Positions 13,565-24,585 of a stretch of DNA of 64,000 nucleotides are shown in pieces. The translations under genes and the position numbers were made by a program. Source of the DNA: Isoetes taiwanensis (taxonomy: Eukaryota; Streptophyta; Lycopodiopsida; Isoetales; Isoetaceae); the NCBI GenBank assembly GCA_021234155.1, contig JAJEKV010000005.1:15456028-15520027 (forward strand), given 5' to 3'. Numbering within the stretch: the first letter of the stretch is position 1; every line of letters starts with the position of its first letter. Under the pieces are notes generated by a model. It searched no databases, had not been told where the DNA came from, and saw nothing but the letters and a program-made list of their open reading frames with translations.

Positions 13565-14112
13565 ATCCTATGGCCACAAGTTTAGTCGGCATGACATTAC
13601 TTTGGGCACACATAGAAAACTATATGATTAGATAATTATTCTTGTTTTAGATCTAATCTATACTCTAGGATCCCCCTTCCTTACTTATTGCCCTCTTGAA
13701 ATAGTCCCACCTTTGAGTTGATGCTATCTAAGAAGTTGGCCGGACTTATTAGATTGCTTCCCTTCATTTGGTCGGATTATTCCTTATGCTGCAGAAGTAC
13801 TCGTCATATACATGGTCGACGATTATCCTATTATTGAATCCTTCTTAGCGAGGTGATCAAGCTCACGAAGAGGTTTTAATATGTTGGATATCTGTCAGCA
13901 ATGTATACAATTATTGTACTCCATACATTTTTCTTCCCAATCCTTGAAGCTTTGCTCCCTTCTTGGGTACATCCCTTCTAAAAGAAAAGACAAAAATCTA
14001 CTCGAAATTTCATCCCAATCCCATCATGGATATTATCACCCATCATTCTAAGAAACTCAACTATCTGATAGGTCCTCTAGCTTGCTTAAAGCTGGTGTAG
14101 TTGTGACATTAG

Positions 14113-14421
14113 TCATCGATGTGGGGCCGTTCCTCGAGACAATATGGCACTTGGAGAATATCCTTGACTAAGAGGTGTTCCTCCCTTAATGTAATCAATT
14201 TTGTAAGTGCCATGATGCCCACTGGCTGTTGCATAGCCCTCTTGGCAAGTCTTGTGTCTATCCTTCTTGACGCAATCATCCTTTCCTATAGGCTCTCCTT
14301 TATTTTTTTCCTGTTCGGGCTTCCCTGTACACCCGCTTGGCCTTTGATTTGCTGAAGTTTCCTCCATAAGTTTGCCCTCTACTTTTAATTTGTTGATGTT
14401 GTCCGGTGTCTCCACTGTCAA
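14113..14421 (-). pseudogene. Gag/pol linker-like open frame
   Basis: This 102-residue frame is lysine-, glutamate- and glycine-rich (KLKVEGKLMEETSANQRPSG, then KPEQEKNKGEPIGKDD). It lies between the gag region and protease of the chromovirus. It has no recognisable zinc knuckle. Its position and composition suit the flexible end of Gag, but no family motif proves it. Confidence 0.3.
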
Positions 14422-15254
14422 GGCTCGAGGATCCGCAACGAAGGTTCTCCTGACCTATTTTACTGCCCTAAAGTGCACAAGGCAACTAATACTACCATAA
14501 CAATAATTACTTATATCTATTTACTCTACAAACCCTATTTTTATACCTTTATCCACTCTACCTCAATTGACCCACTTGGCACTTTACTAGGCACTGAGGA
14601 AGGTACTTATTTACTATTATGGGGTGGTAGAAGGAGACTCACTTTGGGTATACTTGGTGTGCTAGACTAAATTACTTAGATAGAATGAATTCCTAGATAA
14701 TTAGGCATGGCTGAAGACACTTGATGATAGTGCACATATAACGTGTGTTGGTGTATCATACCAACGTGTGACAACAATTTCTAAGGCCTTGGCAACTAGC
14801 TGGGTTTCTAAGAAAAATGTTTAATTATACTACCTATATGTAGACAAGAAGATACTTAGCAAGATAAGAGCGACAACTAAGCTATGATGAGTGCAGATGT
14901 TGTCTCTATCTAGCTTAAGGATCTTGGTTCTAAGTCTAAGGTTTGGCCATTAATATTATCTAACATTATTAAAGCTTAAATTTAATTAAGAATTATAATT
15001 CAAACATAAACTATGCCCGCCCTTAGTGGTTGGCACGGGGGGGTTTGGGGGGGTTCAACCTTGTGGGTGGGAGGTTCGATTTTCACTACTGTGGGAATTC
15101 TTTTAAGATGAGGTTCAAATGGATTAAAAAGCTAGAATGGGGTACTACAAGACATTAGAGTGCAGGGTAGAAGACTAGCATATGTACTAAGACCCTTTTC
15201 AATGCAATTTTGCTAAATTTTGCCTTCCAATCATATGACCCGGGTGAGTCTGCG

Positions 15255-15476
15255 CCAATGACACCTGCGTTGAGAACGCATACCCATTTGGCGCGGTGGC
15301 CAATGACACCTGCGTTGAGAACGCATACCCATTTGGCGCGGTTTCACCCTGGTACCTTGATTCATGAAACCGCGTTCTGTTGAGAACGCATACCCATTTG
15401 GCGCGGTTTCACCCTGGTACCTTGATTCATGACACCTGCGTTGAGAACGCGGTTTCACCCTGGTACCTTGATTCTT
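15255..15476. repeat. Composite tandem repeat inside the chromovirus
   Basis: The core TTGAGAACGC occurs at 15270, 15315, 15380 and 15441, at spacings of 45, 65 and 61 bp. Two modules alternate: one carries CATACCCATTTGGCGCGG and the other TTTCACCCTGGTACCTTG. The first unit pair lacks the second module and the last lacks the CATACCC part. It lies in non-coding DNA between LTR and pol, where expandable arrays are sometimes tolerated. Confidence 0.9.
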
Positions 15477-15895
15477 GCCAAGATTCAACAATTTCAGGAA
15501 CTATAAGATCTTAAAATGGCTATTTGGGCCAATTCTAAACTAACTAGCAACTTATTTCATACCAAAAAGATATCTAAAAGTGCAAATATGGGCAAACCGT
15601 GAATCACATGATGGCTCTAGCGTCACGCTAACGCAGACAGCGTTTTTGCTTGTCTCACCCGGGTTGGCCAATTCTAGCTATTTTTGGATATTTTTAACAA
15701 ATTTAAAGTGCTACACTGCATTTCTAAATAATTTCTAAGCATTCTAACAACTTTTAGTATGAAATTTGGATCAATTTTGCCCTAAATCAAGTGACTATGC
15801 TACTTAGCCAATTAAGAGCATTTTAAGTAAGCTGCAAAGGATTCTACTACAATTAATTTATACAAGAATATTTTTATATCCTACAAGCAATTAAT

Positions 15896-16465
15896 TTATA
15901 GTAAATTTACTTCTAATGAGTAAAACAATGTACATGAAAACTTATATTTAAAATAGTTTGCTAGACTGGGGCTCTTCACGGCTTCTCCTTGCGAATTCTC
16001 CTCGCCGGGTGGAGGTCTTTGGGCCTGCTTGGTATGGATCGCGCAGAGGTTGCCTTCTTCAAAAAGTTGTACCAGCTCCACCTCTACTCCCTCTGCGGGG
16101 GCCTGGACCATCAAGGGTGCGGATCTTGGTCTCCCTCGGCTTTGGCCGCTTCACAGTGAGATCCCCGTCGCCGTTGATGTGGTTCGGTAGTCGTGGGCCC
16201 ATCTTGAACTCCCGGATAGACATTTGATGTAGGCCGAAAAGAGACTTTCGGATCATCGAACCGGTATCTGTTGGCAATGCCAAATATGCTAAGCAGCTCT
16301 ACTGTGCCGGGGGATTTGGCCCATGGCGAACCTTCTTCGGAGAATCGAAGTCGAGGTGGTGGAGGCTTGCTTTTTCCCGACCACGGGTCGGCTACCTTGT
16401 CGATCCATTGGCGAGATAAATCTTGCATCTTTGCCTTCTTCTTCATTACTCCATATCTTGCTTGA
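15896..16465 (-). pseudogene. Unidentified frameshifted coding-like segment in the gag region
   Basis: Three overlapping minus-strand frames together look like one coding stretch broken by two shifts. First comes a segment containing LSRQWIDKVADPWSGKSKPP and IFGIANRYRFDDPKVSFRP (about 16446-16200). Then SIREFKMGPRLPNHINGDGD (about 16210-16120), then VELVQLFEEGNLCAIHTKQA (about 16080-15990). The position before pol would fit Gag, but I recognise no Gag or zinc-knuckle motif. It could instead be an extra ORF or captured host sequence. Confidence 0.35.
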
Positions 16466-16712
16466 CTTTAAGTAGCTTCTGGCTGATGTTGCCCCCCTTG
16501 GGTTGCCTTGGATATGGTTCTTGAAGCGTAGGCACAGTGCATTCTTAGGTCTCCTTCTCCTCTTGTTAGTCTTCTTTGTGGTTCTCGATAACCACACTCT
16601 CCTATCACCTAGCTTTACGCCTCTTTGTTTGTTTCTCCCTTGCCTCGTCTCTTCCTTCCTTTTCTTCCGCATTGATTGCTCGCTCCCCTTCTTTGCTTTT
16701 TCTGTGGCCGGC

Positions 16713-17030
16713 AGGGGTTGCTCGTATTACCGGGGTTGCTCCTCTTTTTCTTTGCTCCCTATTCTTTCTGGTGTTGGGGTTGCTCCCCTCTTTGTCGAGG
16801 TTGCTCTTGCTACTTGCTCTTCACACCACTCTCCTGTTCTTTGGGGTTGCTCCTATTGCGAGGTTGCTCTATTACTTGCTCTTCCTCTGCTCTCCTGTTC
16901 TTTGGGGTTGCTCACATTCTTGCTTGCTCTAGGTTGCTCTTCGCTGCACTTTGCTCTTCCTCACTCTTGCTCTCCCTGTTCTTCGGGGTTGCTCACATTT
17001 CTTTGGGGTTGCTCTCGCTACTTGCTCTTC
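16713..17030. repeat. Degenerate GGTTGCTC repeat array
   Basis: The octamer GGTTGCTC occurs ten times in about 320 bp. It is often preceded by TTCTTTGG or CGA and separated by pyrimidine-rich DNA with further TTGCTCTTC units. It produces long leucine/serine/cysteine-rich open frames on the plus strand that I regard as artefacts. It lies in the internal region of the chromovirus, 0.9-1.2 kb from the PBS. Confidence 0.75.
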
Positions 17031-17888
17031 CCCGCCCGAGAACAGATGCCACGATCTCAATTCCCCAAGTCTTGCGATCATTAGCACCGGTGCTAAGTCG
17101 TTGCTCCTCCATGAGTGAAACGATTCGTCTGAAGAGCTTGAGTGGCTAAGTTCGTCGTCTGGCCTAGGTCGCAGGGCCTCAAGAATTTGCTTGTTGCCGC
17201 ACGTTCTGGTGCAAGCTGGAGCTTCCAACCTTCCTAGCTACTTGTTTGGTCCTCCCAACAACTTAGCTTCCTTGATGGTGGCCTCTTCGAGCGATCTTGC
17301 CTCTATCTTCGCGGCTCCTTTGGATCGATCTGGAAATTAATTTGTTCGTTTGGTGGACACTCTTGTGGCAGCTTCGGATATTAGCTTCTAATTTGCCTTA
17401 CAAGGGTAAAAGAGAGGTTCAAGCTACCATTTGGGGAACTTCTAGGGAGTAGAGGTGCTTCCATAGGTTTATTAGCTACTTTTTCTTAAGAGTAATTTTA
17501 TTATAACTATGGGTTATTAATTAAGGTACTATTCTTAAACGCTTAACTATTGCTCGAAATTTCCTATTTCTTTTGGGCCAAGTAGTGGTCATTTCACGCC
17601 ATTTTCTTTCAAGCTTTGTTTTGAGCAATTTCTCATTCAATTTTTTTCACTTGAAAGGTGCGGTTCATGAACAACTTGAGCTCAAATTTACTAGAAGGTT
17701 TCTTTTGACTATATTATTTCTACCACTTAGACTATACTTAATCTAATTACGACCCTACTAATGGAAAAAAATTTCTCCCATATTTCGCGGTTCAAGACTG
17801 GAATTCTCATTCCATTCATTAGCTAGGCCAGTTAGTCTACCTATTCAGGGATATGGTCAGTGCTAGCTCTTGGTCAATCAAGAACATT

Positions 17889-17900
17889 GCTCTGATACCA
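17889..17900 (-). other. Primer binding site, tRNA-iMet type
   Basis: On the minus strand this reads TGGTATCAGAGC, complementary to the 3' end of initiator methionine tRNA. It is separated from the right LTR by one base. It defines that LTR as the 5' LTR. Confidence 0.95.
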
Positions 17901-17901
17901 T

Positions 17902-19546
17902 TGTGACGCTCCCTGCTAAATATACGGCGCCCGGCCGTACACTCGGCAGGAAATCCCCCGTCCGGCTCAACAACCGCACATGCCCTTCGTCTACCCCGCA
18001 CTCTGAGGTGACCCTAGTGCGGGGAGGGGACACGAAGGTGTCTTGCGCGCCCTTCCCCTATGGGCTCCTATAACAGCGGAAGCGATAAACAAGTCAGAAC
18101 TAGCATCAAAGCATATAAATACTACCTCGAAGGGTAGTCCATCACACATCCACGAGTGCAAGGATGATAAACATAAACCATAAAACATGAGAGCTCCTAC
18201 CCAGGCTCAGACTCGTAAGGAGGATGACTGACTGGCTAGGCCTCAAGATAGAGCAGACCGAGTCATGGCAATGGCGAGGGCTGGCATAAGACAATGGCTA
18301 GGGTTGACCACTCCATCCGCCCCTCCTGTGCATACTTTGCAGATGGGCTAAATCAAGCTCTGGCGTGACTCTAGCCTTCCGGATACGCAATCCCATGGCA
18401 TCACCCATCAGGACTACTCCAGGTTGCATCTCCCTGGTCCGATGAGGCAGGAAGGGTTGCATCTCCCCTTCCCAGGGTCTAGAGGTTCCGTGGGCGGCTA
18501 GAGAATCGTGGCGACACACGATTCATACCCGACTGAACCCCCCAAAACAAGAGCCAAGCTGACACTTGCAACTCTTGAGAGGCAGGGCGACACCATCGCC
18601 CCAGGAGGTGTCAGACCCATGCTCGGCCCACACGAAGTGACCGACCATAAGCCTAGCCCACTATGGGATCCCCCGTAGCCCCCACTCGGCAGGGATCCCC
18701 CCGCCGCATTGCCTCTAGCCCCGTTGTGTAGTGCTGAGTCACATCATAGCCTCCATAGCCCGGTGGGTTCCTATGCACAAGCCGCATATAATAGGAACTA
18801 AGGGATCTACACTAGGAGCATACTACATATGGCCCTAGGTCTCTACCCCCCTTCCCAATACAAGAGGAGCAAACATGATCAACCATCATCACATAATCAT
18901 CATATCATGATAAACATCATAAGAACATCTTAACCTAATCATACATATCTAACTTACAGTTAGGGTTCCTTGATTAGGGTTCAAGATTTTGAATAAGGGT
19001 TCTAGGATGGCTCTACTCTAGCTACGAAATACTAACCCATCTGGAGTGCTAACTTCCAAATGATCTACCAAGAGCACTACTCTACATACCTGCTCCAGAA
19101 GCACTCCCTCCCAATCCTGGCGTCTCCATGGTCTTCGAAGTGTTCGAGGTAGCTCCCACTCCTCCTGATGCGCTCACGCTCTGGGGGCTGCCGCGCTATG
19201 CTGTGTCACAGCAGACGGTTCTCGAAACGGAGTTTCAAGCGCGAAGAAGGTTCCCAGACTGTTGGAGCCAGAAAAGAGGCCTAGGATTAGGGTTTAGGCC
19301 TTTATAGGTTAGGGTTCACATGTTATGCCACATGGCTCCAATAGGGTAAGTCCGTGTGGCGGGTACCCAATAGGTTAAGGCCACGTGGAAAATGATCTTA
19401 ACCTAAGGTTGGCTAAGTTATATGAATAACTTAGTCATGCCCCCCTAGCCACTTTCTAAGGCATACAAGGCTACATATGTAGACTTGTATGGTGACGGGT
19501 CCAGGAATATAGGTATTTATAGCGTATATTCCCCTGGAACGTCACA
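17902..19546 (-). repeat. 5' LTR of the chromovirus (right on the plus strand)
   Basis: This 1645-bp copy has the same TGTGACG/CGTCACA ends as the left LTR and is next to the PBS. Together with GGAAT on both sides it shows one intact insertion event. The LTR should hold the promoter and polyadenylation signals. I did not assign a TATA box with confidence. Confidence 0.95.
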
Positions 19547-19551
19547 GGAAT
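19547..19551. repeat. Target-site duplication GGAAT, right copy
   Basis: Identical to 8513-8517. It overlaps the Glu-Phe codons of the interrupted EF-hand exon. Confidence 0.9.
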
Positions 19552-19595
19552 TCATTAACGGCATGTCAAAATGGGTGAAGGCAACTGGGTTTCAT
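19547..19595 (+). pseudogene. NCL-like exchanger, continuation after the retrotransposon
   Basis: Directly after the right LTR the plus strand reads EFINGMSKWVKATG, the helix that normally follows the second EF-hand loop in NCL-type proteins (EF..GISKWL-like). The reading frame is continuous with 8318-8512 if one copy of the 5-bp duplication and the element are ignored. This shows that both pieces belonged to one exon. Beyond about 19595 the similarity fades, probably at an intron. The open frame to 19757 is not convincingly coding. Confidence 0.7.
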
Positions 19596-19966
19596 CTATT
19601 AGGAAACTTGCAGATTATGCCTATTATCTTATGTAGCACTATATTCAACTCATATCATGATGGATTTTTAAACTGCATCCAGACCAAATTTACTATGGCT
19701 ATAAGCCATCGCTCCATCCAGGAATTTCATGCACATGAATTACGTGCTGAACTATTTTAAAGATTGCAGTTACTCTTCATAACATTGTGATGAAGAGACA
19801 AATTATGCTTTTATGCCATTCATATACAGGATACAATGCTGTGGTGAAGAATCAAATTATATATCTATACCATTTAGCAATTAAATGCTGTGGTGAAGCG
19901 TATGTAATTAAATTACATTATGCTATATCATTAATAGTTACTCAGGTTTCATATTATGTTTTTTTT

Positions 19967-20445
19967 AGGGCCCGAAGGGCCCAAAATTTTTTTTAGTATA
20001 ACAACCAATACATAACTACCATTAACATTAATTAACACAACCATTGGGTCCAATATATTTAAATTAAAATCCCCCTTAAACCCCCTTTGGTTTGGGTGTA
20101 TATTCACACGGGGGGTGACGTAGGGCAGCGAGAGCCCTTATAATTATATTTTGCACGTACAAAATCAACACCATATAGTATTTTGCTTGAAATCTTATAG
20201 TATTTGCAAATGTTGTTATACGGTATAGCAAATTTTTTACTTGCATACCCCACAAACGAGGAACTTTACGTACGGTGTAGATTAAGAAATAAGGGGTGAA
20301 TATGCCTATCAAACAGCTCTCGTTGCCCGTAGTCACCCCCCGTGTGAATATGCACCCAAACCAAAGGGGGTTTAAGGGGGATTTTAATTTAAATATATTG
20401 GACCCAATGGTTGTGTTAATTAATGTTAATGGTAGTTATGTATTA
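19967..20445. mobile_element. Fold-back MITE, copy 1
   Basis: Arms of about 110 bp (roughly 20009-20121 and 20325-20441) are inverted repeats. Landmarks are ACATAACTACCATTAACATT, TTTAAATTAAAATCCCCC, CCCCTTTGGTTTGGGTG and TATTCACACGGGGGG on the left, each found as its complement on the right. No transposase is present. The left edge adjoins a GGGCCCGAAGGGCCC palindrome. The internal 200 bp is shared with diverged copies at 49495-49905 and 53001-53420, so it is a mobile family and not a chance palindrome. Confidence 0.85.
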
Positions 20446-20498
20446 TATGCTTTAAAAACAGTAGCTTGTATCTAAACTTTAGCAAATACAAGATAAAC

Positions 20499-20962
20499 AT
20501 TGGTAAGAGCAAGTCGTGCTCCCTTTGAAGCCTTCAGATCTGATCCATGCAGTCCTTTGAGCTGACATACATCATAACAACAAAAATAGCACAATAAGAA
20601 AAGAAATACCCATGTACCTGAAGTTCATCGTCCCCAGAGTCCTCTTCATTGAACTGCATTTTAGGAACATATTGCACCTCATTTGCATTGTCTCTATGAT
20701 AATTAGTTGCTCTTCTGTTGAAGCCTCCGCCTCTCTTAGCACCATAACTGCTATGCCCTTCTACATAGCTACGTTTGGCATCATAGCCTCTACCTCCACG
20801 GCTTGCCATCTCCAGATTTTCAAGCTTTACAGTACTTTCACACCAAAGCAACTCCCTTTCTGTTTTTGGCTGGAGCGCCCAGGCTTCCTCCGAATCACTA
20901 CTGTCTGAGACCCCATCCGAATCCCAGCCCATCTTTGTTAGCCCTATATTTTTCCCGGGCAA
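20499..20962 (-). CDS. Unidentified gene, two putative exons (partial)
   Basis: Exon a (about 20962-20618) encodes an acidic start (DSDGVSDSSDSEEAW), then an Arg/Gly-rich part (ASRGGRGYDAKRSY, GAKRGGGFNRRATNY), then an acidic end (NEEDSGDDELQ). It stops at a donor CAG|GTACAT. A very short 56-bp intron (20617-20562) ends TATGTCAG. Exon b (20561-20499) encodes LKGLHGSDLKASKGARLALT and stops before another GT. Both junctions are phase 0. The composition suggests a nuclear or RNA-associated protein, but I do not recognise the family. The 5' border is uncertain because the frame is simply open to 20962. It may be a gene fragment next to the MITE. Confidence 0.4.
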
Positions 20963-23900
20963 ACTTTTAGCATAAATGCTACCTGCAAGCTGCTCACCCT
21001 ATCTTGAGGTTGCTTTACTTGGAGTCAAGAAAGGAGAATGCCATAAATGCTGGCAACATGCTGGTCGCTATATCTCGAGGCTTCAACCCTTGGGTCAGAT
21101 GAGATTTTTCAAAACCTATATTATAGTCTTAATTTCAAACCTTATATTTTAGTGCTAATTCTGGAATACTATGGTTTAGGCTATTATACCCAAAAGTCTC
21201 CTATTGCATACAATTTCTAGATCTATAGATGTACAGGTTCACCACTTATAAAGGTGCCATTCTATCCCCATCCATTATGATATTCTATTGGACCATGTTC
21301 ATGTACAATGGTAATAAAAAAATAAAAAAAATAAAAACGAAAAACAAACCGACGCGAACCCTTTCCAACTGCTTTTAGATCTAAGGGATTAGAATGAAAG
21401 TTGTAGATGACAACAAAATCAACAAACAAGATCGCGCACAGACTATCCTAAAACTGCTTTAGTATTAGATATAGATAGATTGACTATTGTTGTCATTGTT
21501 AAAACAATGTGTTGTTTTGTAAACGTAAAAGAAGATGCCACATGTGTTTTTTTTTAATGTTTTTGGGAAAAACAACACTTAAACCAACTGCTACTTCAAA
21601 AAAAAAAAAAAAAAAAACGTGTCTATTTTCTAGTAGGTACATATTGTTTTAAGAAAACAACAATTATTTTTTAAACAATACATATGGCTTTCTTAAAAAT
21701 TACGTATTTCTTTTTGGGAAAACAATGTCAACTTAAAAAAACTACTGGTAGAAAAAAAAACAACACACGTAAAAAAGGGAAAAAATACTGTCTTTTTTTG
21801 TTTTCCACGTGTACTAATATTCAAATCTACATGTGTTATTTAGATGACAAACAACACGTGGTTCCTCTAAACACAACAGTCAAGAAAAAACCATACGTTG
21901 GCAAAAGTTCGCTAAAGACAATAGTGAAAAAAAGGACACGTTGACCAAAAAACAAACGGTGCCAGAAAAACCACTGTGGGATTTTTTTGCCAAAAAACCA
22001 CTGTCTCTTTGTGCAAATCTAGATAAATGGGCCACATGGACTTTTGGGGCCATTTTGGTATTGTTTTTAGCATAAAACAATAGATAAAAGCAACTATGGA
22101 CCAAAAATTGGGGTGAGTGTGAAAAATGTCACTAGTTTCTATTTAGGTTTTTCATTAAAGATCCCGTAGCTATGTTGTTGCACAAATGGTAATCTTTTTT
22201 TGTTTTGACATCTCTTATGCTTTTTGATAAACCTGAATGAAGTGCATCTATAGCTTTTGTGCAAAAGTACAAATTTATCCCAAAGGAATGTTTTTTTGTA
22301 GAAAAAACTCTCATAGACTTTTATCTTCTAAATTTTTTGAATTTTTAACTTTTCTTTTAGTATTCTTGAAATGTTTTCTATAGATAGATGTATTTTCTAT
22401 GTGCAGCACATGTGTTCAAACTTGGAATGTCTATTATTTGCAAATCCAACTCTATCTCGCCTAAACTAGTGTAAACCCATGCGAATCAGATCTGTGCTTA
22501 CTTTTTGTTGTTTTTGTGTAATGCAACGATGCCTTGAGATAGTAATTCGCGTACTTTGACTTTTAAGATAGTTGTAGAATTTTCTTACCTCAAATTTTGC
22601 TTTTTTGCCAAGCTTTACCTCTCCTTAGATATCATTAGCTTGTAATGGATGTGCAGCTCTTGCCAAAAGGATGGATTTTGATTGAATAGGACATTATACA
22701 ACAATATTTCAATCAATCCCAAGCTCTGAAGTCTTGGGCACAGGATCAAGTATACAAAGAAAATAGAATATTTCAACAAACGTGCCTCATAAACTCATGT
22801 TTTCTAAGGCAAGGAAGGCAGATTCAAGCAACTAATGATCAATCTAGCGGCTACCATGGGTTAGCTATATCCCACAGGCAAAACTCGTTATGGAAGACCA
22901 GGCAACATAAGAGCTAACACACGTGGACACATAAAAATACGTGCTATTTCCACGAGGGTGCTGGTCCGTTGCCACTGCACATGCCCAAAGATACCACATA
23001 GTGATTGGAAGGAATTGGTGATTAGGTCCTTTTTTGTGGGGGTTGTTGGGGATAGGTGAAAATATGGCATGATTCTCAAGAAATGGAATTTGAAGTTTAT
23101 AACTAGGTCTTCTTAATTTTTTTTTCCAAATAGCATTTTTTTTATTATCTTTAAGATGAGAAAATCCTTTTTGGGAAAAGAGCATCTTGATTTTTGGGTA
23201 TAAAATGAGGTCTAATTTGGTGATGTGGCAAGGCTAGGGAGTGATGTGGCAAACAAGTGATGATATGGCACAATAGGATGCTGATGTGGCAAGCAAGATG
23301 GCAAAACAATTTTTCTTCTAGTCAAAGCTTCTTATGATGTGGTGATGAGGTGGATGACACGTGTATGGTGAGGTGGATGTACTTTGGTGATGATGTGGAT
23401 ACACTTGATGATGATGTGGATGATTTGGCATGGCATTTGGCACTTGTGCACATATACATTAGAATTTTTGCATCAACTTGGCAAATTTTGCCTTTTCAAA
23501 ATGTATGGCAATAAATGTGCACACTCTCTCTCTAGTTTTGTTTTTAGAGAGAGAATGTGGCCTTAGACCTTAGGAATGACCAAATTTGATGGATTTTTTT
23601 GCATTTCCTCAAGAATATGAATGAATGATGGGTGTGTGATATGTTTTGACTAGAAAAAAAAAACTTTGCCAACTTTTAGCTTAGGAAAATGGTAATGGTG
23701 CATGGAAAGAGGAAGCGTGAGGTGTGAGGGGTAAGGGGCATTTCATGAGTGGTCAAGATGTAGAACCTAGGGAATTGCGGAAGAAGCTTTGGAAAATGGA
23801 ATTGATGCCAAAATAACTTTGACAAAGGAGGTCTTCAAGTTTAACTCAAATCCTTCACATATGCTCTGCTTGAGTCTTAACCTCCTTGCAATGCCTGTAT

Positions 23901-24585
23901 GATGCCCAATCAATGTCCTCGCTTGTTTCTTCATCATAAATGTCTTCTATGAGTCTTCAAAAATGGATGTCTTCAATCTTGTTGCTTGATTAGCTCATGC
24001 ACACGTGTCAATCCAGATGTTAGCCAAAGGTGTAAATCATGTACATGGCTCTTCTATGCTGCAAGAATGTGGCAGCTCATGCCAAACACAAGAGGATAGG
24101 CTGGCCCCCCAGCCTCTTGATCTTCATATGAGTTCTCAAGAGTCCTTGATGGTTGCCAATATGGAAGTATGGTTGGCAACGTGGGTTTTCACAAGAAATA
24201 GGAGCAAAGTAGCATGGTAGATAGGCCAAATGATGTGCAAATGATTATGGAAGCATAAGTCTGATGAACCTGCATGACAAGTAAGTGTAATTAGCAAGAT
24301 AGAGTTGCCTATGGAAGTATGGTGGCAACTTGGTGTAAATGATTGGGAATGATGAGATAGAAGTGGTTTATATGGATAGTGGACAACATGGAATAGATTA
24401 TCATATTCTGGAGGTGAAAAATTGGTGAACCTGCATGTGACAAAGCATATCTTATATTATAATATTATACCGTATTGGATTGGATCAAGCCCTAATTCGA
24501 AGGACTAAGATCATCTTGGTGCATCCAAAGGCCAAGATTTATTGCTTAATTTCTTACCACCATAATTGGTCATGCTTTAAACTCT
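20963..24585. other. AT-rich non-coding DNA
   Basis: No convincing exon is seen on either strand. The stretch at 21300-22000 is rich in A-runs and recurring ACGTG and AACAA words. The phrase CAAGAAAGGAGAAT near 21030 also occurs in the NCL-like fragment near 8110, but the surrounding reading frame does not match. A short tandem-like region at 23215-23445 is listed separately. Confidence 0.5.
23215..23445. repeat. GATGTGG-rich degenerate repeat
   Basis: GATGTGG or close variants (GATATGG, GAGGTGG) recur about every 10-30 bp, often followed by CAA or ATGA. The region is strand-asymmetric, with G and T on the plus strand. No protein-coding sense is evident. Confidence 0.6.

Larger units (their letters stand above)
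8518..19546 (-). mobile_element. Ty3/gypsy chromovirus LTR retrotransposon, about 11.0 kb, degenerate
   Basis: Two long LTRs with TG...CA ends, a GGAAT target duplication, a tRNA-iMet primer site next to the right LTR and a purine tract next to the left LTR define a complete minus-strand element. Read 5' to 3' on the minus strand the order is LTR, PBS, gag region, protease, reverse transcriptase, integrase, chromodomain-like tail, PPT, LTR. Protease-RT-integrase order and the chromodomain-like tail place it with plant chromoviruses. All coding parts are broken by stops and frameshifts, and the RNase H segment between RT and integrase is too short to be complete, so it is non-autonomous. It landed inside an NCL-like gene copy. 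Confidence 0.95.

Noticed and set aside
16503-17149. 193- and 157-residue plus-strand frames rich in Leu/Ser/Cys
   Set aside because: They are produced by the GGTTGCTC/TTGCTCTTC repeat and lie antisense to the retroelement. No domain is recognisable.
21010-21060. Second NCL-like fragment
   Set aside because: The shared CAAGAAAGGAGAAT word is short, and the translated context does not continue as the NCL helix.
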